Source: Pseudomonas sp. NC02
GTDB taxonomy: Bacteria > Pseudomonadota > Gammaproteobacteria > Pseudomonadales > Pseudomonadaceae
Length of the DNA stretch: 64,000 bases
Assembly (NCBI RefSeq): GCF_002874965.1
Contig: NZ_CP025624.1
Coordinates: forward strand, 6,138,001-6,202,000
Direction of reading: 5' to 3'
The translations under genes were made by a program, and so were the position numbers. Of the stretch, positions 19,770-29,439 are shown piece after piece. Under the pieces are notes generated by a model that worked only from the letters and a program-made list of their open reading frames with translations, did not search any database and was not told where the DNA came from. Every line of letters starts with the position of its first letter. Position 1 is the stretch's first letter.

Positions 19770-21884
19770 CTATTGGGTTCTTGGCTGCTCAGTGAGCACC
19801 ACCGACGAAGGCACTTCTTCCTCCGGCTCATCCACCTGCTGCCCGACCCGCTGCGGCAGCATCACCTGCTGTGGATAAGTTTGCGCGAAGTGAACAAAGG
19901 CACAGTTATCCACAAGCTTTTTCAAGCGCTGGTTAAACGCGCGGCTCACCGCATATTGCCCGCCCGACACCGTGCGGAACTGCGCCGTCAGCACCACGCC
20001 GTTGAGGTCCATCTTGTCGACGCCAAATACCTCCAGCGGCCCTTGCAGGTTGTACTTGAGGAACACGTCGTCGCGGATCGACTGCCCCGCCTCGCGAATC
20101 AGTTCCACGGCCTTGTCGACATCGGTGTCGTAGGTGAACTGCACCGAGAAGAACGCATAGGCGAATTGCCGCGACTGGTTGGTGACGGCCTTGATCTGCC
20201 CGAACGGCACCGAATGCACAAAGCCCTTGCCGTCCCGCAGGCGCAGGGTACGGATGGTCAGCCCCTCGACGGTACCGGCGTGGCCGGAGTCGAGCACCAC
20301 CCAATCGCCAATCGACAGGGTGTCTTCGATGATGATGAACAGCCCGGTGATTACATCCTGCACCAGTTGCTGGGAGCCAAAACCAATGGCCAGGCCCACC
20401 ACCCCTGCACCCGCCAGCAGCGGTGCGACGTTGATCCCCAGGTTGGCCATGGTGGTGATCGCGCAGATCACCACCAGGATGATTTTCACTGCGTTGCGCA
20501 GCAGTGGCAGGATGGTTTTCACCCGCGTGCTGGGCTGGCGGCTGGAGCGTTTGTTGACCGGGGGTTTCAATGCTTCCTGAATCGCCGTGTCGAGCACCAC
20601 CCAGAACAGCCAGGTCACCAGCAGGATCAAACCGATGCTGCTCAGGGAATCACTGATGGCCCGGCCCACGGAGTTGCGCTGGGCAAACTCAAACAGCGAA
20701 ACGCCCCAGATACGCCCGAGGATTTCGATAAAGGCGATGGCCATCACGATGCGCAACAGCGCGTGCAGCAGGCTGAGGAAACGTTCCTTGTAGGCACTGC
20801 TGCGCTGCACCGCCACCGTGCTGCGGGACTGGAACAGGTGCTGCAACACGGTGCTGAGAAACACCGTGCCGATCAGCAGGATCGTGGTGAACAGTGCGCA
20901 GCGCAGGGCTTTCTGGCTGTCGTCGCCGGCGCCGATCAGGTTGATCGCCGACACCAGCACCATCAATAGAATCGGCCAATACCACAAGCCGGAAAACACC
21001 CGCAGGGATTGCTGCACCGCCGGGTGTTTCAAGCGCTGGGCCAGGGGCCGGTTGCGGATCAAATGCGCCACCGGACGGCGCAGGCGAATCACCAGCATGC
21101 CGAAGATCACCGAGGCAAACAGCCCGGTGAAGATCGCGACGCTGGCGGTGATATTGCCCCCCAGTTGGCGGGCGATCTGTGGGCTGGTCAGCGCATCGCT
21201 GAGGGCGGCAAGGAAGCCGATCAGGAACAGCGGCTTGGGGCAGTAGTCCCGAATAATCTGCACCGCCGGGCGCTTGTGGCCGACGTTGAACATGACGATC
21301 ACGCACAACAGGATCGAGGTGGAGAAAATGCCGCTGCTGGTGGCGTAGGCAAAACACAGCGCCAGCGCACGGCCCACCGAGGTGGGCAGGAAGTGGCTGA
21401 CGTAGAGCGTCAATGGCAGGCAGATAAGCGCCGGTATCGTGTAGGGAATCAGGTAACCCAGCAACGCCTGGAGGCGCTGGCGAGGTGCGATATGCCGCTG
21501 CAGGCTCAGGCGCTTGACGATAAAGCGCCCCAGCAGGGTCAGCGCGGCGAACGCGCCGATCCACACCCCGGACAACAACAGGAAATCCCCGGCCACGCTC
21601 CATGAGGAACGTTCGGACGGCTGGTTGACCAGCTTGTCCACCTCATCCGCCGCCCGGTCGGCCCGCAGCCGCCAGGCGTCGACCAGGTTCTGGTTGAGGT
21701 CGAGTTTGTCCTGCACATCATCGATGCTGGAGCTGATGGCGCCGAGCAGGCCGCCTTCTACCAACAGTTCCGGCTGGGCCGGGGCGGCAGGCGCTGGAGC
21801 CGCGGGGGCGGTGGCCGCTTGCAGCGCGCCGCTGCCGCAGAACAGCAGCGTGCCGAGCAGTAGCACAGTCTTTAAATTCAACAA
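19770..21884 (-). CDS. large MscS-family mechanosensitive channel (YbiO-like)
   Basis: 704 aa from a TTG start. Signal-peptide-like N terminus (LKTVLLLGTLLFCGSGALQA), an Ala/Pro stretch, about ten membrane segments, then the MscS core: pore helix LAGAGVVGLAIGFGSQQLVQ near residue 520 followed by the beta domain (IGDWVVLDSGHAGTVEGLTI). It releases solutes on osmotic downshock. The start is uncertain: an AAGGAG site lies nine bases before TTG (21882-21884), which gives a clean signal peptide; the frame is open 33 codons further upstream. Confidence 0.86.
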   Translation of the reverse strand: MLNLKTVLLLGTLLFCGSGALQAATAPAAPAPAAPAQPELLVEGGLLGAISSSIDDVQDKLDLNQNLVDAWRLRADRAADEVDKLVNQPSERSSWSVAGDFLLLSGVWIGAFAALTLLGRFIVKRLSLQRHIAPRQRLQALLGYLIPYTIPALICLPLTLYVSHFLPTSVGRALALCFAYATSSGIFSTSILLCVIVMFNVGHKRPAVQIIRDYCPKPLFLIGFLAALSDALTSPQIARQLGGNITASVAIFTGLFASVIFGMLVIRLRRPVAHLIRNRPLAQRLKHPAVQQSLRVFSGLWYWPILLMVLVSAINLIGAGDDSQKALRCALFTTILLIGTVFLSTVLQHLFQSRSTVAVQRSSAYKERFLSLLHALLRIVMAIAFIEILGRIWGVSLFEFAQRNSVGRAISDSLSSIGLILLVTWLFWVVLDTAIQEALKPPVNKRSSRQPSTRVKTILPLLRNAVKIILVVICAITTMANLGINVAPLLAGAGVVGLAIGFGSQQLVQDVITGLFIIIEDTLSIGDWVVLDSGHAGTVEGLTIRTLRLRDGKGFVHSVPFGQIKAVTNQSRQFAYAFFSVQFTYDTDVDKAVELIREAGQSIRDDVFLKYNLQGPLEVFGVDKMDLNGVVLTAQFRTVSGGQYAVSRAFNQRLKKLVDNCAFVHFAQTYPQQVMLPQRVGQQVDEPEEEVPSSVVLTEQPRTQ

Positions 21885-22061
21885 AACACCGGGCTCCTTC
21901 AGAAGGGTCTGTAAGGAACTGACGGGTTTGACGCCTGATCGTTCCCCGTAGACTTCGATCCGTGCGCCCCAGGCAAATATCAAATGCCAATACCTGTCTT
22001 TTTCCGCACAAGCCGAACCCCGAGACTGCGCTCCTGATTGAAACCCACCGGAGTTGCAGCC

Positions 22062-23264
22062 ATGCCCATTGCCTTGCTCGCGCTGACCCTCAGCGCTTTT
22101 GCCATCGGGACGACCGAGTTCGTCATCGTTGGCCTGTTACCCACCATCGGCGCCGACCTGGGTGTCGACTTGCCGTCCGCCGGCCTGCTGGTCAGCCTCT
22201 ACGCCCTGGGCGTGGCCATCGGCGCTCCGGTACTCACCGCCCTCACCGGCAAAGTGCCACGCAAACTGCTGTTGTTGTCGCTGATGGTGCTGTTCACCCT
22301 CGGCAACCTGCTGGCCTGGCAAGCGCCGAGTTATGAGTCCCTGGTACTGGCACGGATCGTCACCGGCCTGGCCCACGGGGTGTTCTTCTCGATTGGCTCC
22401 ACGATCGCCACAAGCCTGGTGCCGAAGGAAAAAGCCGCCAGCGCGATTGCCATCATGTTTACCGGCCTGACCGTCGCGTTGGTGACCGGTGTGCCACTGG
22501 GGACGTTTATCGGCCAGCACTTCGGCTGGCGCGAAACCTTCCTCGCCGTCTCGGCCCTGGGCTTGATCGCGTTTATCGGCAGCCTGCTCTACGTACCGAA
22601 AAACATCGCCCACAGCAAACCCGCGTCACTGTTGCAACAACTGCAAGTATTAAAACAACCACGGCTGCTGCTGGTGTACGCCATGACGGCGGTGGGTTAC
22701 GGCGGCTCGTTCATCGCGTTCACCTACCTGGCGCCGATCCTTCAGGACATCTCCGGCTTCAGCGCCGGCACCGTCAGCCTGGTGTTGCTGGTGTATGGCA
22801 TCTCGGTGGCCATCGGTAATATCTGGGGCGGCAAGCTGGCCGACAAACGCGGCCCGATCAGCGCCCTGAAAATCATCTTTGCCCTGCTCGCCGCTGTGTT
22901 GTTCGTACTGACCTTCACCGCGGGTAATCCATGGCTGGCCCTGGCCACTGTGCTGGTGTGGGGCGCGGTCGCTTTCGGCAACGTGCCGGGCTTGCAGGTG
23001 TATGTGGTGCGCCAGGCGGAACATCACACGCCGAATGCGGTGGACGTGGCCTCGGGCCTGAACATCGCGGCGTTCAACTTGGGGATTGCCGGTGGCGCGT
23101 GGGCCGGCGGCCTGATCGTCGCCCACATGGGCTTGATCCACACGGCGTGGATTGGCGGTTCGGTGGTGTTGGTGGCCTTGGCGCTGACGGCCTGGAGCGG
23201 GCGCCTTGACCGGCTGGGGCCGGTGTATGCCGAGAGCTCGACCCGGGTGGTTGGCGGGCACTGA
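22062..23264 (+). CDS. MFS efflux transporter, AraJ/YdhP (DHA1) type
   Basis: 400 aa, about 12 transmembrane segments. The N-terminal FAIGTTEFVIVGLLP stretch is typical of the AraJ/YdhP/purine-ribonucleoside exporter group, and the loop 2-3 region reads GKVPRKLLLL. The substrate is unknown; relatives export sugars, purines or drugs. The ATG at 22062 has GGAG eight bases upstream and begins the first helix. Divergent from the MscS-type gene; a REPIN follows. Confidence 0.85.
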   Translation: MPIALLALTLSAFAIGTTEFVIVGLLPTIGADLGVDLPSAGLLVSLYALGVAIGAPVLTALTGKVPRKLLLLSLMVLFTLGNLLAWQAPSYESLVLARIVTGLAHGVFFSIGSTIATSLVPKEKAASAIAIMFTGLTVALVTGVPLGTFIGQHFGWRETFLAVSALGLIAFIGSLLYVPKNIAHSKPASLLQQLQVLKQPRLLLVYAMTAVGYGGSFIAFTYLAPILQDISGFSAGTVSLVLLVYGISVAIGNIWGGKLADKRGPISALKIIFALLAAVLFVLTFTAGNPWLALATVLVWGAVAFGNVPGLQVYVVRQAEHHTPNAVDVASGLNIAAFNLGIAGGAWAGGLIVAHMGLIHTAWIGGSVVLVALALTAWSGRLDRLGPVYAESSTRVVGGH

Positions 23265-23285
23265 TCCCGCAGCGATAAAGAACCC

Positions 23286-23379
23286 AATGTGGGAGCGGGC
23301 TTGCTCGCGAAAGCGGTGTGTCAGTCAACAGAGATATCGACTGACCCACCGCTTTCGCGAGCAAGCCCGCTCCCACATT
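23286..23379. repeat. REP doublet (REPIN) with 33-base arms
   Basis: AATGTGGGAGCGGGCTTGCT... (23286-23318) and its inverse (23347-23379). The central part adds TCAGTC/GACTGA (23321-23344). Same family as the 19664-19745 element in longer form; lies between the MFS and DUF72 genes. Confidence 0.92.
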
Positions 23380-23477
23380 TTGAGAGGTGCCGTCTGTAGG
23401 ACCGTCGAAACTTTCTCCCGATCCTCACAGTCATCCAAAAACGGAGGTCACCACACAGTTAACCCACGGGAGTCATC

Positions 23478-24404
23478 ATGGCCGCGATTCATATCGGCAT
23501 TTCCGGCTGGCGCTACACGCCCTGGCGGGGGGATTTCTACCCCGAGGGCCTGACCCAGAAGCGCGAGCTGCAGTTTGCCTCACGGGCGGTCAACAGCATC
23601 GAGATCAACGGCTCGTTCTACGCGCTGCAAACACCCAAGCGCTACGCCGAGTGGTATGGCGACACGCCTGAAGGGTTTGTGTTCAGCGTCAAGGCGCCGC
23701 GCTATATCACGCATATCCTGCGGTTGCGGGAGGTGCACAAGCCGATGGCGAATTTCTTCGCCTCCGGGGTGCTGGAACTCAAGGAAAAGCTCGGGCCGAT
23801 CCTCTGGCAGTTCCCGCCCAGTTTCAAATTCGACCCGCCGTTGTTTGAAGCCTTTCTCGCCGAATTACCCACTACTACCCAGCAGGCCGCCGCCCTCGCC
23901 CGCGAGCATGAGCCGCGCCTGAACGGCAAGGCGAGCCTGCAAGCCCACGGTAAAAAGCCGCTGCGCCATGCGGTGGAGATTCGCCACAAGAGTTTCGCCG
24001 TGCCGGAATTTGTCGAGATGCTCGACAAGCACGGCGTGGCCCTGGTGGTGGCGGACACAGCCGGCAAGTGGCCCTACCTGGAAGACGTCACGGCCAACTT
24101 TGTGTACCTGCGCCTGCATGGGGACAAAGCGCTGTATGCCAGCGGCTATACGCCCGAAGCGCTCAAGCGCTGGGGCGATCGCATCGAACGCTGGAGCCAC
24201 GGCAAACAACCCGCCGATGCACAGTTGATCGACCCGAAGCACAAACCCCGCGCCCGCAAGCAACGCGAGGTGTTTTGCTATTTCGATAACGACATCAAGG
24301 TGCGCGCGCCCTTCGATGCGCGCCAATTACTGCAGCGTTTTGGCCTGGACCGGGCACTGGCCACCGAACCCGGCAAGTTGCCGGACACGGGGGTGCTGTC
24401 ATGA
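23478..24404 (+). CDS. DUF72 (YecE-like) TIM-barrel protein
   Basis: 308 aa. Signature IHIGISGWRYTPWRGDFYP at the N terminus, then SIEINGSFYALQ and FVFSVKAPRYITH, all typical of DUF72, a TIM-barrel family without an assigned activity. ATG at 23478 with GGGAG upstream. Its TGA overlaps the next ATG, so it heads a four-gene operon with the YbhP-, ClsB- and YbhN-like genes. Confidence 0.9.
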   Translation: MAAIHIGISGWRYTPWRGDFYPEGLTQKRELQFASRAVNSIEINGSFYALQTPKRYAEWYGDTPEGFVFSVKAPRYITHILRLREVHKPMANFFASGVLELKEKLGPILWQFPPSFKFDPPLFEAFLAELPTTTQQAAALAREHEPRLNGKASLQAHGKKPLRHAVEIRHKSFAVPEFVEMLDKHGVALVVADTAGKWPYLEDVTANFVYLRLHGDKALYASGYTPEALKRWGDRIERWSHGKQPADAQLIDPKHKPRARKQREVFCYFDNDIKVRAPFDARQLLQRFGLDRALATEPGKLPDTGVLS

Positions 24405-25177
24405 CCCATCCGGAACTGATGCCAACCACGCCCACCGAAACCATCACCCGCTTCAGGGTGCTGACGGTCAATACCCACAAGGGCTTCACCGCGCTCAACC
24501 GGCGCTTCATATTGCCCGAGTTGCGGGAGGCGATTCGCAGTGTGGCCGCCGACGTGGTGTTCCTTCAGGAAATCCACGGCACCCATGAACGCCACCCCAA
24601 GCGCTACAGTAACTGGCCGAGCATGCCGCAATACGAGTTCCTCGCCGACAGTATCTGGCCGCAATACGCCTACGGTCGCAACGCGGTGTATCCCCATGGC
24701 GACCACGGTAATGCGTTGCTGTCGAAATTCCAGATCATCCGCTACGACAATCTCGACATCTCCCAGAGCGGCCACGAAAGCCGCGGGCTGCTGCATTGCG
24801 TGCTGCGCTTGCCGGGCAACGTGCAGGACGTGCATGCCATCTGCGTGCACCTGGGACTGCGGGAAGTCCATCGCCAGCAGCAACTGCGCCTGATCGCGCA
24901 GCGGGTCGCCGAGATTCCCGCCGACGCGCCGGTGATTATCGCCGGTGATTTCAATGACTGGCGCCAGCGCGCCGATCTCGCCCACTGCGGGCTGCGGGAA
25001 GTGTTTATCGAAACCCACGGCAAGCCGGCCCGCACCTTCCCGGCGCGCCTGCCGCTGCTGCCGCTGGACCGCATCTATGTGCGCAACCTCAAGGTGCATC
25101 AGCCCCAAGTCCTGACCAGCCGCCCGTGGTCACACTTGTCGGACCATGCGCCGCTGTCGGTGGAGATCGAGTTATGA
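24401..25177 (+). CDS. endonuclease/exonuclease/phosphatase family protein (YbhP-like)
   Basis: 258 aa. EEP fold motifs in order: TVNTHKG, VVFLQEIHG (metal-binding Glu), HLGLREVHRQQQ, GDFNDW and SHLSDHAPL (catalytic Asp-His). The family cleaves phosphodiesters in nucleic acids or lipids. It lies directly before clsB and the ybhN-like gene, the same order as E. coli ybhP-clsB-ybhN, which suggests a membrane-lipid role. Both ends overlap neighbours (ATGA). Confidence 0.9.
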   Translation: MTHPELMPTTPTETITRFRVLTVNTHKGFTALNRRFILPELREAIRSVAADVVFLQEIHGTHERHPKRYSNWPSMPQYEFLADSIWPQYAYGRNAVYPHGDHGNALLSKFQIIRYDNLDISQSGHESRGLLHCVLRLPGNVQDVHAICVHLGLREVHRQQQLRLIAQRVAEIPADAPVIIAGDFNDWRQRADLAHCGLREVFIETHGKPARTFPARLPLLPLDRIYVRNLKVHQPQVLTSRPWSHLSDHAPLSVEIEL

Positions 25178-26472
25178 ACAGCGCACCACTGGAAAAGGTC
25201 GCGGTGGAACACATCGCGACCGACCAACCGCCGGACGATGCCGTGGCCCGGGACCTGGATTACGGCTGGCAGAGCGGTAACCAGATCGAGTTGCTGGAGA
25301 ACGGCGAGGCCTACTTTCCCAAAGTGTTCGAGGCGATGCGCCACGCCCAGCGGGAGATCTTGCTGGAGACCTTTATTCTTTTCGAAGACAAGGTCGGCCA
25401 CGAGCTCAAAGGCATTTTGATCGAGGCGGCGCAGCGTGGCGTCAAGGTCGTCGCCAGCCTCGATGGCTTTGGTTGTGGTGAGCTGACACCGGGGTTTCTC
25501 AGCGAATTGAGCCAGGCCGGCGTGACCGTGCAGATGTTCGACCCGGCGAGCAAGACATTGGGTTTTCGCACCAACTGGTTTCGCCGCCTGCACCGCAAGA
25601 TTGTGGTGGTGGATGCCAGTGTGGCGTTTATCGGCGGGATCAATTTCTCGGCGGATCACCTGGGGGATTTCGGCCCCGAGGCCAAGCAGGATTATGCCGT
25701 GCAGGTGCAGGGCCCGGCAGTCGCCGACCTGCATCATTTCGCCCTCGCACAAAGTGGCCGGCGTGTGCGCAAGCGGCGCGGCTGGCGGCGCGAGCAACGC
25801 CCGTCGCCATGGGCTGCCGGGGAAGGCGATGGCCTGGTTCGGCTGATCTACCGGGACAACCTGCAACACCGTACCGATATCGAAGAGGCCTACCTGCACG
25901 CCCTGCGCAAGGCCGAGCGGCGGGTGGTGATCGCCAACGCCTATTTCTTTCCCGGCTACCGCCTGCTGCGGGAAATTCGTAATGCCGCGCGGCGCGGCGT
26001 GCACGTGCAGTTGATCATGCAGGGCCAGCCGGATGTGCTGCTGGCCAAGCTGGCGGCACGCATGCTCTATGACTATTTGCTCAAGGAAGGCGTGGTGATC
26101 CACGAGTACTGCCAGCGTCCGTTGCACGGCAAGGTGGCGCTGGTGGATGAAGAGTGGAGCACGGTGGGTTCGAGCAATCTCGACCCGCTGAGCCTGTCGC
26201 TGAACCTGGAGGCGAATGTGCTGGTTCGTGATCGTGGCTTCAACCAGCAGTTGTTCGAGCGCCTGGGATATCTGAGCCAGAACCACTGCAAGACCATGCC
26301 GGAAAACCGCGCGCCTCGCGGCTGGTTCTGGCGGGTGACCGTGGGTTTCGTGGTGTTCCATGTGCTGCGGCATTTTCCGTCGTGGACCGGCTGGTTGCCG
26401 GCCCACAAGCCGAGGTTGAAACCCTTCGTTCTTGAGGAGCGTGCGGATCATGACCCAAGCTCGCATCGCTGA
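25174..26472 (+). CDS. clsB: cardiolipin synthase B
   Basis: 432 aa phospholipase-D superfamily enzyme. Two complete HKD motifs: H140-K142-D147 followed by GGIN, and H318-K320-D325 followed by GSSNLD. It makes cardiolipin (ClsB can also use other phosphatidyl acceptors). A basic segment (RRVRKRRGWRREQR) around 196-209 could contact the membrane. ATG overlaps the upstream TGA; its 3' end overlaps the next gene. Confidence 0.92.
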   Translation: MNSAPLEKVAVEHIATDQPPDDAVARDLDYGWQSGNQIELLENGEAYFPKVFEAMRHAQREILLETFILFEDKVGHELKGILIEAAQRGVKVVASLDGFGCGELTPGFLSELSQAGVTVQMFDPASKTLGFRTNWFRRLHRKIVVVDASVAFIGGINFSADHLGDFGPEAKQDYAVQVQGPAVADLHHFALAQSGRRVRKRRGWRREQRPSPWAAGEGDGLVRLIYRDNLQHRTDIEEAYLHALRKAERRVVIANAYFFPGYRLLREIRNAARRGVHVQLIMQGQPDVLLAKLAARMLYDYLLKEGVVIHEYCQRPLHGKVALVDEEWSTVGSSNLDPLSLSLNLEANVLVRDRGFNQQLFERLGYLSQNHCKTMPENRAPRGWFWRVTVGFVVFHVLRHFPSWTGWLPAHKPRLKPFVLEERADHDPSSHR

Positions 26473-27430
26473 AGAAAGCGCTCGCCCCGGCTTCTTGAAA
26501 CGCTGGAAAAAACCGCTGACGGTAGTGTTTTTCCTGGCGCTGATCGTGTTGTTCACCCTGCTCGCCCGGCGTATCGACTGGAGCGAAGTGCTCGACACCC
26601 TGGGCGACTTCAAGCTGCGCACGCTGCTCATCGCGGGTGCGCTGACCCTGTGCAGTTTCCTGGTGTATTCGTGCTTCGACCTGATCGGCCGCACCTACAT
26701 CCGCCAGCCGTTGGGCTGGAAGCAGATTTTGCCGGTGGGCATCATCAGCTATGCGTTCAACCTCAACCTGAGCGCGTGGGTAGGTGGCATCGCCATGCGC
26801 TATCGGTTGTATTCCCGACTCGGGGTGAGCAACGGGAACATCGCGAAGATCCTCGGCTTGAGCCTGGCCACCAACTGGTTCGGCTACATGGCGATCGCCG
26901 GCGCGGTATTCAGCAGCGGGCTGGTGACATTGCCGCCGGGGTGGAAGCTCAGCAGCGGTGCGTTGCAAGGCGTCGGCGTGCTGTTGGTACTGGCGAGCCT
27001 GGGTTACCTGCTGGCCTGTCGCTTGTCGAAAAAGCGCGCATGGTCGATACGCGGGATTGAAATCAGCCTGCCGTCGCTGCGCATGGCAGTGTTGCAGTTG
27101 GCGCTCGGCGCGCTGAACTGGTCGCTGATGGCAGCGGTGATTTTTACCCTGCTGCCCAAGCAACTGGATTACCCCGTGGTGCTCGGGGTGTTGCTGATCA
27201 GCAGCATTGCCGGGGTGGTCACGCATATCCCGGCAGGGCTGGGTGTGCTGGAGGCAGTGTTCATTGCCTTGCTGCAGCACGAAGCGTCCCGCGGCAGTCT
27301 GCTCGCGGGGCTGATCGCCTACCGCGCAATCTACTTCATCCTGCCGTTGCTGGTGGCCCTGGTGATGTACCTCGCGGTCGAAGCCAAGGCCAAGGCGTTG
27401 CGCGTGAAGAAAACGCCTACGACTGGATGA
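26450..27430 (+). CDS. YbhN/UPF0104-family integral membrane protein
   Basis: 326 aa, about eight transmembrane helices, of the family related to the flippase domain of lysyl-phosphatidylglycerol synthases (ITHIPAGLGVLEAVF-like segment near residue 265). A basic N terminus (LKRWKKP) precedes helix one. It probably moves or inserts lipids together with ClsB; this is inferred from linkage. The ATG at 26450 is 12 bases after GAGGAG; an in-frame GTG at 26441 is an alternative. Overlaps clsB by 23 bases and the converging hydrolase gene by 14. Confidence 0.84.
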   Translation: MTQARIAEESARPGFLKRWKKPLTVVFFLALIVLFTLLARRIDWSEVLDTLGDFKLRTLLIAGALTLCSFLVYSCFDLIGRTYIRQPLGWKQILPVGIISYAFNLNLSAWVGGIAMRYRLYSRLGVSNGNIAKILGLSLATNWFGYMAIAGAVFSSGLVTLPPGWKLSSGALQGVGVLLVLASLGYLLACRLSKKRAWSIRGIEISLPSLRMAVLQLALGALNWSLMAAVIFTLLPKQLDYPVVLGVLLISSIAGVVTHIPAGLGVLEAVFIALLQHEASRGSLLAGLIAYRAIYFILPLLVALVMYLAVEAKAKALRVKKTPTTG

Positions 27431-28169
27431 TGCTCAAGCGCTCGCCCACCACCATCTCGGTAATCCAGTCCACCAGGATCGAGGTGTAGGCCTGCTGGGA
27501 AACCGGATCACTCAGGGAATGATCCGCACCGTCGATAATCCGGTGAGTCAGCGAATGCGTCTGCTGGCAGGCGGCGCGGTAGCTCATGATGGTGGCATGG
27601 GGCACGTGGTCGTCGGTCTCCGACTCCACGATCAACACATCACCGGTAAACGCCGCGCATGCATGCAGGGCGCGATTGGTTTCGGCGTGCACAAAGGTGC
27701 CGCGATAATCCATCAGGTCGGCTTTATCGAGGTCGCGCTTGGGCTTGAGCCATTCCTGGTCGCGGTACAGCGCCGGCACCCGCAAAGCCAGCCAGCGCAC
27801 GGGGCGCAGCGAAGTGAGGATGGCGGCCAGGTAACCGCCGTAGCTGGTGCCCACCACCGCCACCGCCGAGGTGTCGATGGCCGGGTGTGACAACAGGCGG
27901 TCGTAGGCCGCGAGCAGGTCGCGCAGGTTGTCTTCGCGGGTGACGCGGGATAACGGAATGCCGTTGCCGGCATGGCCACGCAGGTCGAATGTAAGGCATA
28001 CACAACCGAGCCCGGCGATACCCTTGGCGCGTTCCAGGTCACGCTCCTGGCTCCCGCCCCAGCCGTGCACAAACAACACCCCCGGTACTTTCGATTTGGG
28101 ACTGAGGAAGGTCCCGCTCATCTGTTCGTCGTCGATATCAATGGCAATGGTTTCGCTTCTAGCCGTCAT
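27417..28169 (-). CDS. alpha/beta hydrolase
   Basis: 250 aa, no signal peptide. FVHGWGGSQ (oxyanion region), nucleophile elbow GTSYGG with the serine near residue 110, an acid in ESETDDHVP and the histidine in GADHSLSD complete the catalytic triad. It resembles S9-type or dienelactone-hydrolase-like esterases; substrate unknown. It overlaps the DUF3182 gene by 11 bases, so the two are translated from one message. Confidence 0.85.
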   Translation of the reverse strand: MTARSETIAIDIDDEQMSGTFLSPKSKVPGVLFVHGWGGSQERDLERAKGIAGLGCVCLTFDLRGHAGNGIPLSRVTREDNLRDLLAAYDRLLSHPAIDTSAVAVVGTSYGGYLAAILTSLRPVRWLALRVPALYRDQEWLKPKRDLDKADLMDYRGTFVHAETNRALHACAAFTGDVLIVESETDDHVPHATIMSYRAACQQTHSLTHRIIDGADHSLSDPVSQQAYTSILVDWITEMVVGERLSIIQS

Positions 28170-29268
28170 AGGATTTGACCGTCACGTACTTGAGAAGAAA
28201 GTCGCTGTTTTCTGCCGGGCCCCGGTACACCTCGATCGCGTCAGCCGGCAGCGGCTGATCGACGTAGGTTTCTACCGACGAGACATAAATCGCCCGCAGC
28301 CCGGGATTGTTGACGAAGCTTTGCAGCGCCGCGACTTCCGCGCTGCTGGCCCCGCCCATGCGCCAGGACTGCTCCAGCACGCCGCTGCGGCGTTGGCCGT
28401 CGCTGTCCAGGCCCTGGGCGATGTCGTAATTGCGCCGCGAGGCGTAGAACCCGGGATAGGCCTCATCCGCCGCGTTATCGAAGGCCTGCGCTTGCTGGAT
28501 GGCCAGGCGCACGTCAGCGGGCAGGTCGAGCTTGAGCAGGTCTTCGTAGTAGCCCTGGACCACCAACAGGTTGGAACCACCATAGACCTCTTCGCCCTGC
28601 CCGTCCCGGGTCAGGTATTGATCGCCGCAGTAGCTGATGACGTGATCGCCGATAAAGCTCTGGCCGACACTGTGGGTGACCACGTCGCGCAGGTCCTGCT
28701 CCAGCACCACGCCGTCGCTGAACAATTGCGCCGCATCAGGGCGCGCGAGGATGGCGTCGAACTCGTCGAGGCTGCGGATCACTTCCTGGCCTCGACCGGC
28801 GCAGGCATGCACAGGCTTGAGACGGATCGGCCCGGTGTACAGCAAATGGGTCGCCGCCGGCCGCGCATCTTCCAGGGCGTGCACACTCAACCCATCCAGC
28901 ACCACATTGCGGATGCGCTCGGAAAAAAGCGGCGACCAGCCTTCGGGCGCAACCGCGTTTTTATTCAGCAAACCGTGGCTGATGGCCTTGGTGCAGATGA
29001 AATCGTGATCGACGTAGCCGCCCCACAAATCCTCAGGGCCTTTGACGCCGAATTGCCGCGCCTGGGCCGCGCCGACCAGCGTCTGAGTGGGCAATAGATA
29101 GAGGTCGCGCCCACTGTGCAGCTCAGGGTTATAGCTGCCGCCATATTTGAGCCCGAGGACGTGCGCCAGCCAACGGGCCAGGGCGCGGTTGGTCTCCACT
29201 TCGTGCAATGGCGCTTGCGGACGGATTGAATGCGCCACCACGATTTTTTTGCGATTTGTCGGGGTCAT
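28159..29268 (-). CDS. DUF3182 family protein (ATP-grasp-like)
   Basis: 369 aa. The middle part (RLKPVHACAGRGQEVI, VVLEQDL, DGQGEEVYGGSNLL) looks like an ATP-grasp fold with a carboxylate-binding loop; DUF3182 has no known substrate. ATG at 29266-29268 with AGGGGGA upstream; the open frame before it adds 18 residues without a ribosome site. Coupled to the downstream hydrolase. The 171-base gap behind it (29269-29439) shows no feature. Confidence 0.8.
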   Translation of the reverse strand: MTPTNRKKIVVAHSIRPQAPLHEVETNRALARWLAHVLGLKYGGSYNPELHSGRDLYLLPTQTLVGAAQARQFGVKGPEDLWGGYVDHDFICTKAISHGLLNKNAVAPEGWSPLFSERIRNVVLDGLSVHALEDARPAATHLLYTGPIRLKPVHACAGRGQEVIRSLDEFDAILARPDAAQLFSDGVVLEQDLRDVVTHSVGQSFIGDHVISYCGDQYLTRDGQGEEVYGGSNLLVVQGYYEDLLKLDLPADVRLAIQQAQAFDNAADEAYPGFYASRRNYDIAQGLDSDGQRRSGVLEQSWRMGGASSAEVAALQSFVNNPGLRAIYVSSVETYVDQPLPADAIEVYRGPAENSDFLLKYVTVKSYDG

Positions 29269-29439
29269 GCGTCCCCCTTGGCTCTGCTGCCATGTGTGTA
29301 AGGAAACGGTAGCAGGGATCAAGCCAAGGCGGCGTTTGTTTAAACGCGCGGGGAATCAATCAGTTGCGGGAAAAGCGATAGCACTTGGCCTGTTTTATTC
29401 TGCACGAAGTGCTCGAGGTGTCGCGGCGTTCTGCACGAT

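Noticed and set aside
29269..29439. Small gene or regulatory RNA between the DUF3182 gene and the GlxA-type gene
   Set aside because: No start with a ribosome site, no hairpin-T tract and no recognisable motif.
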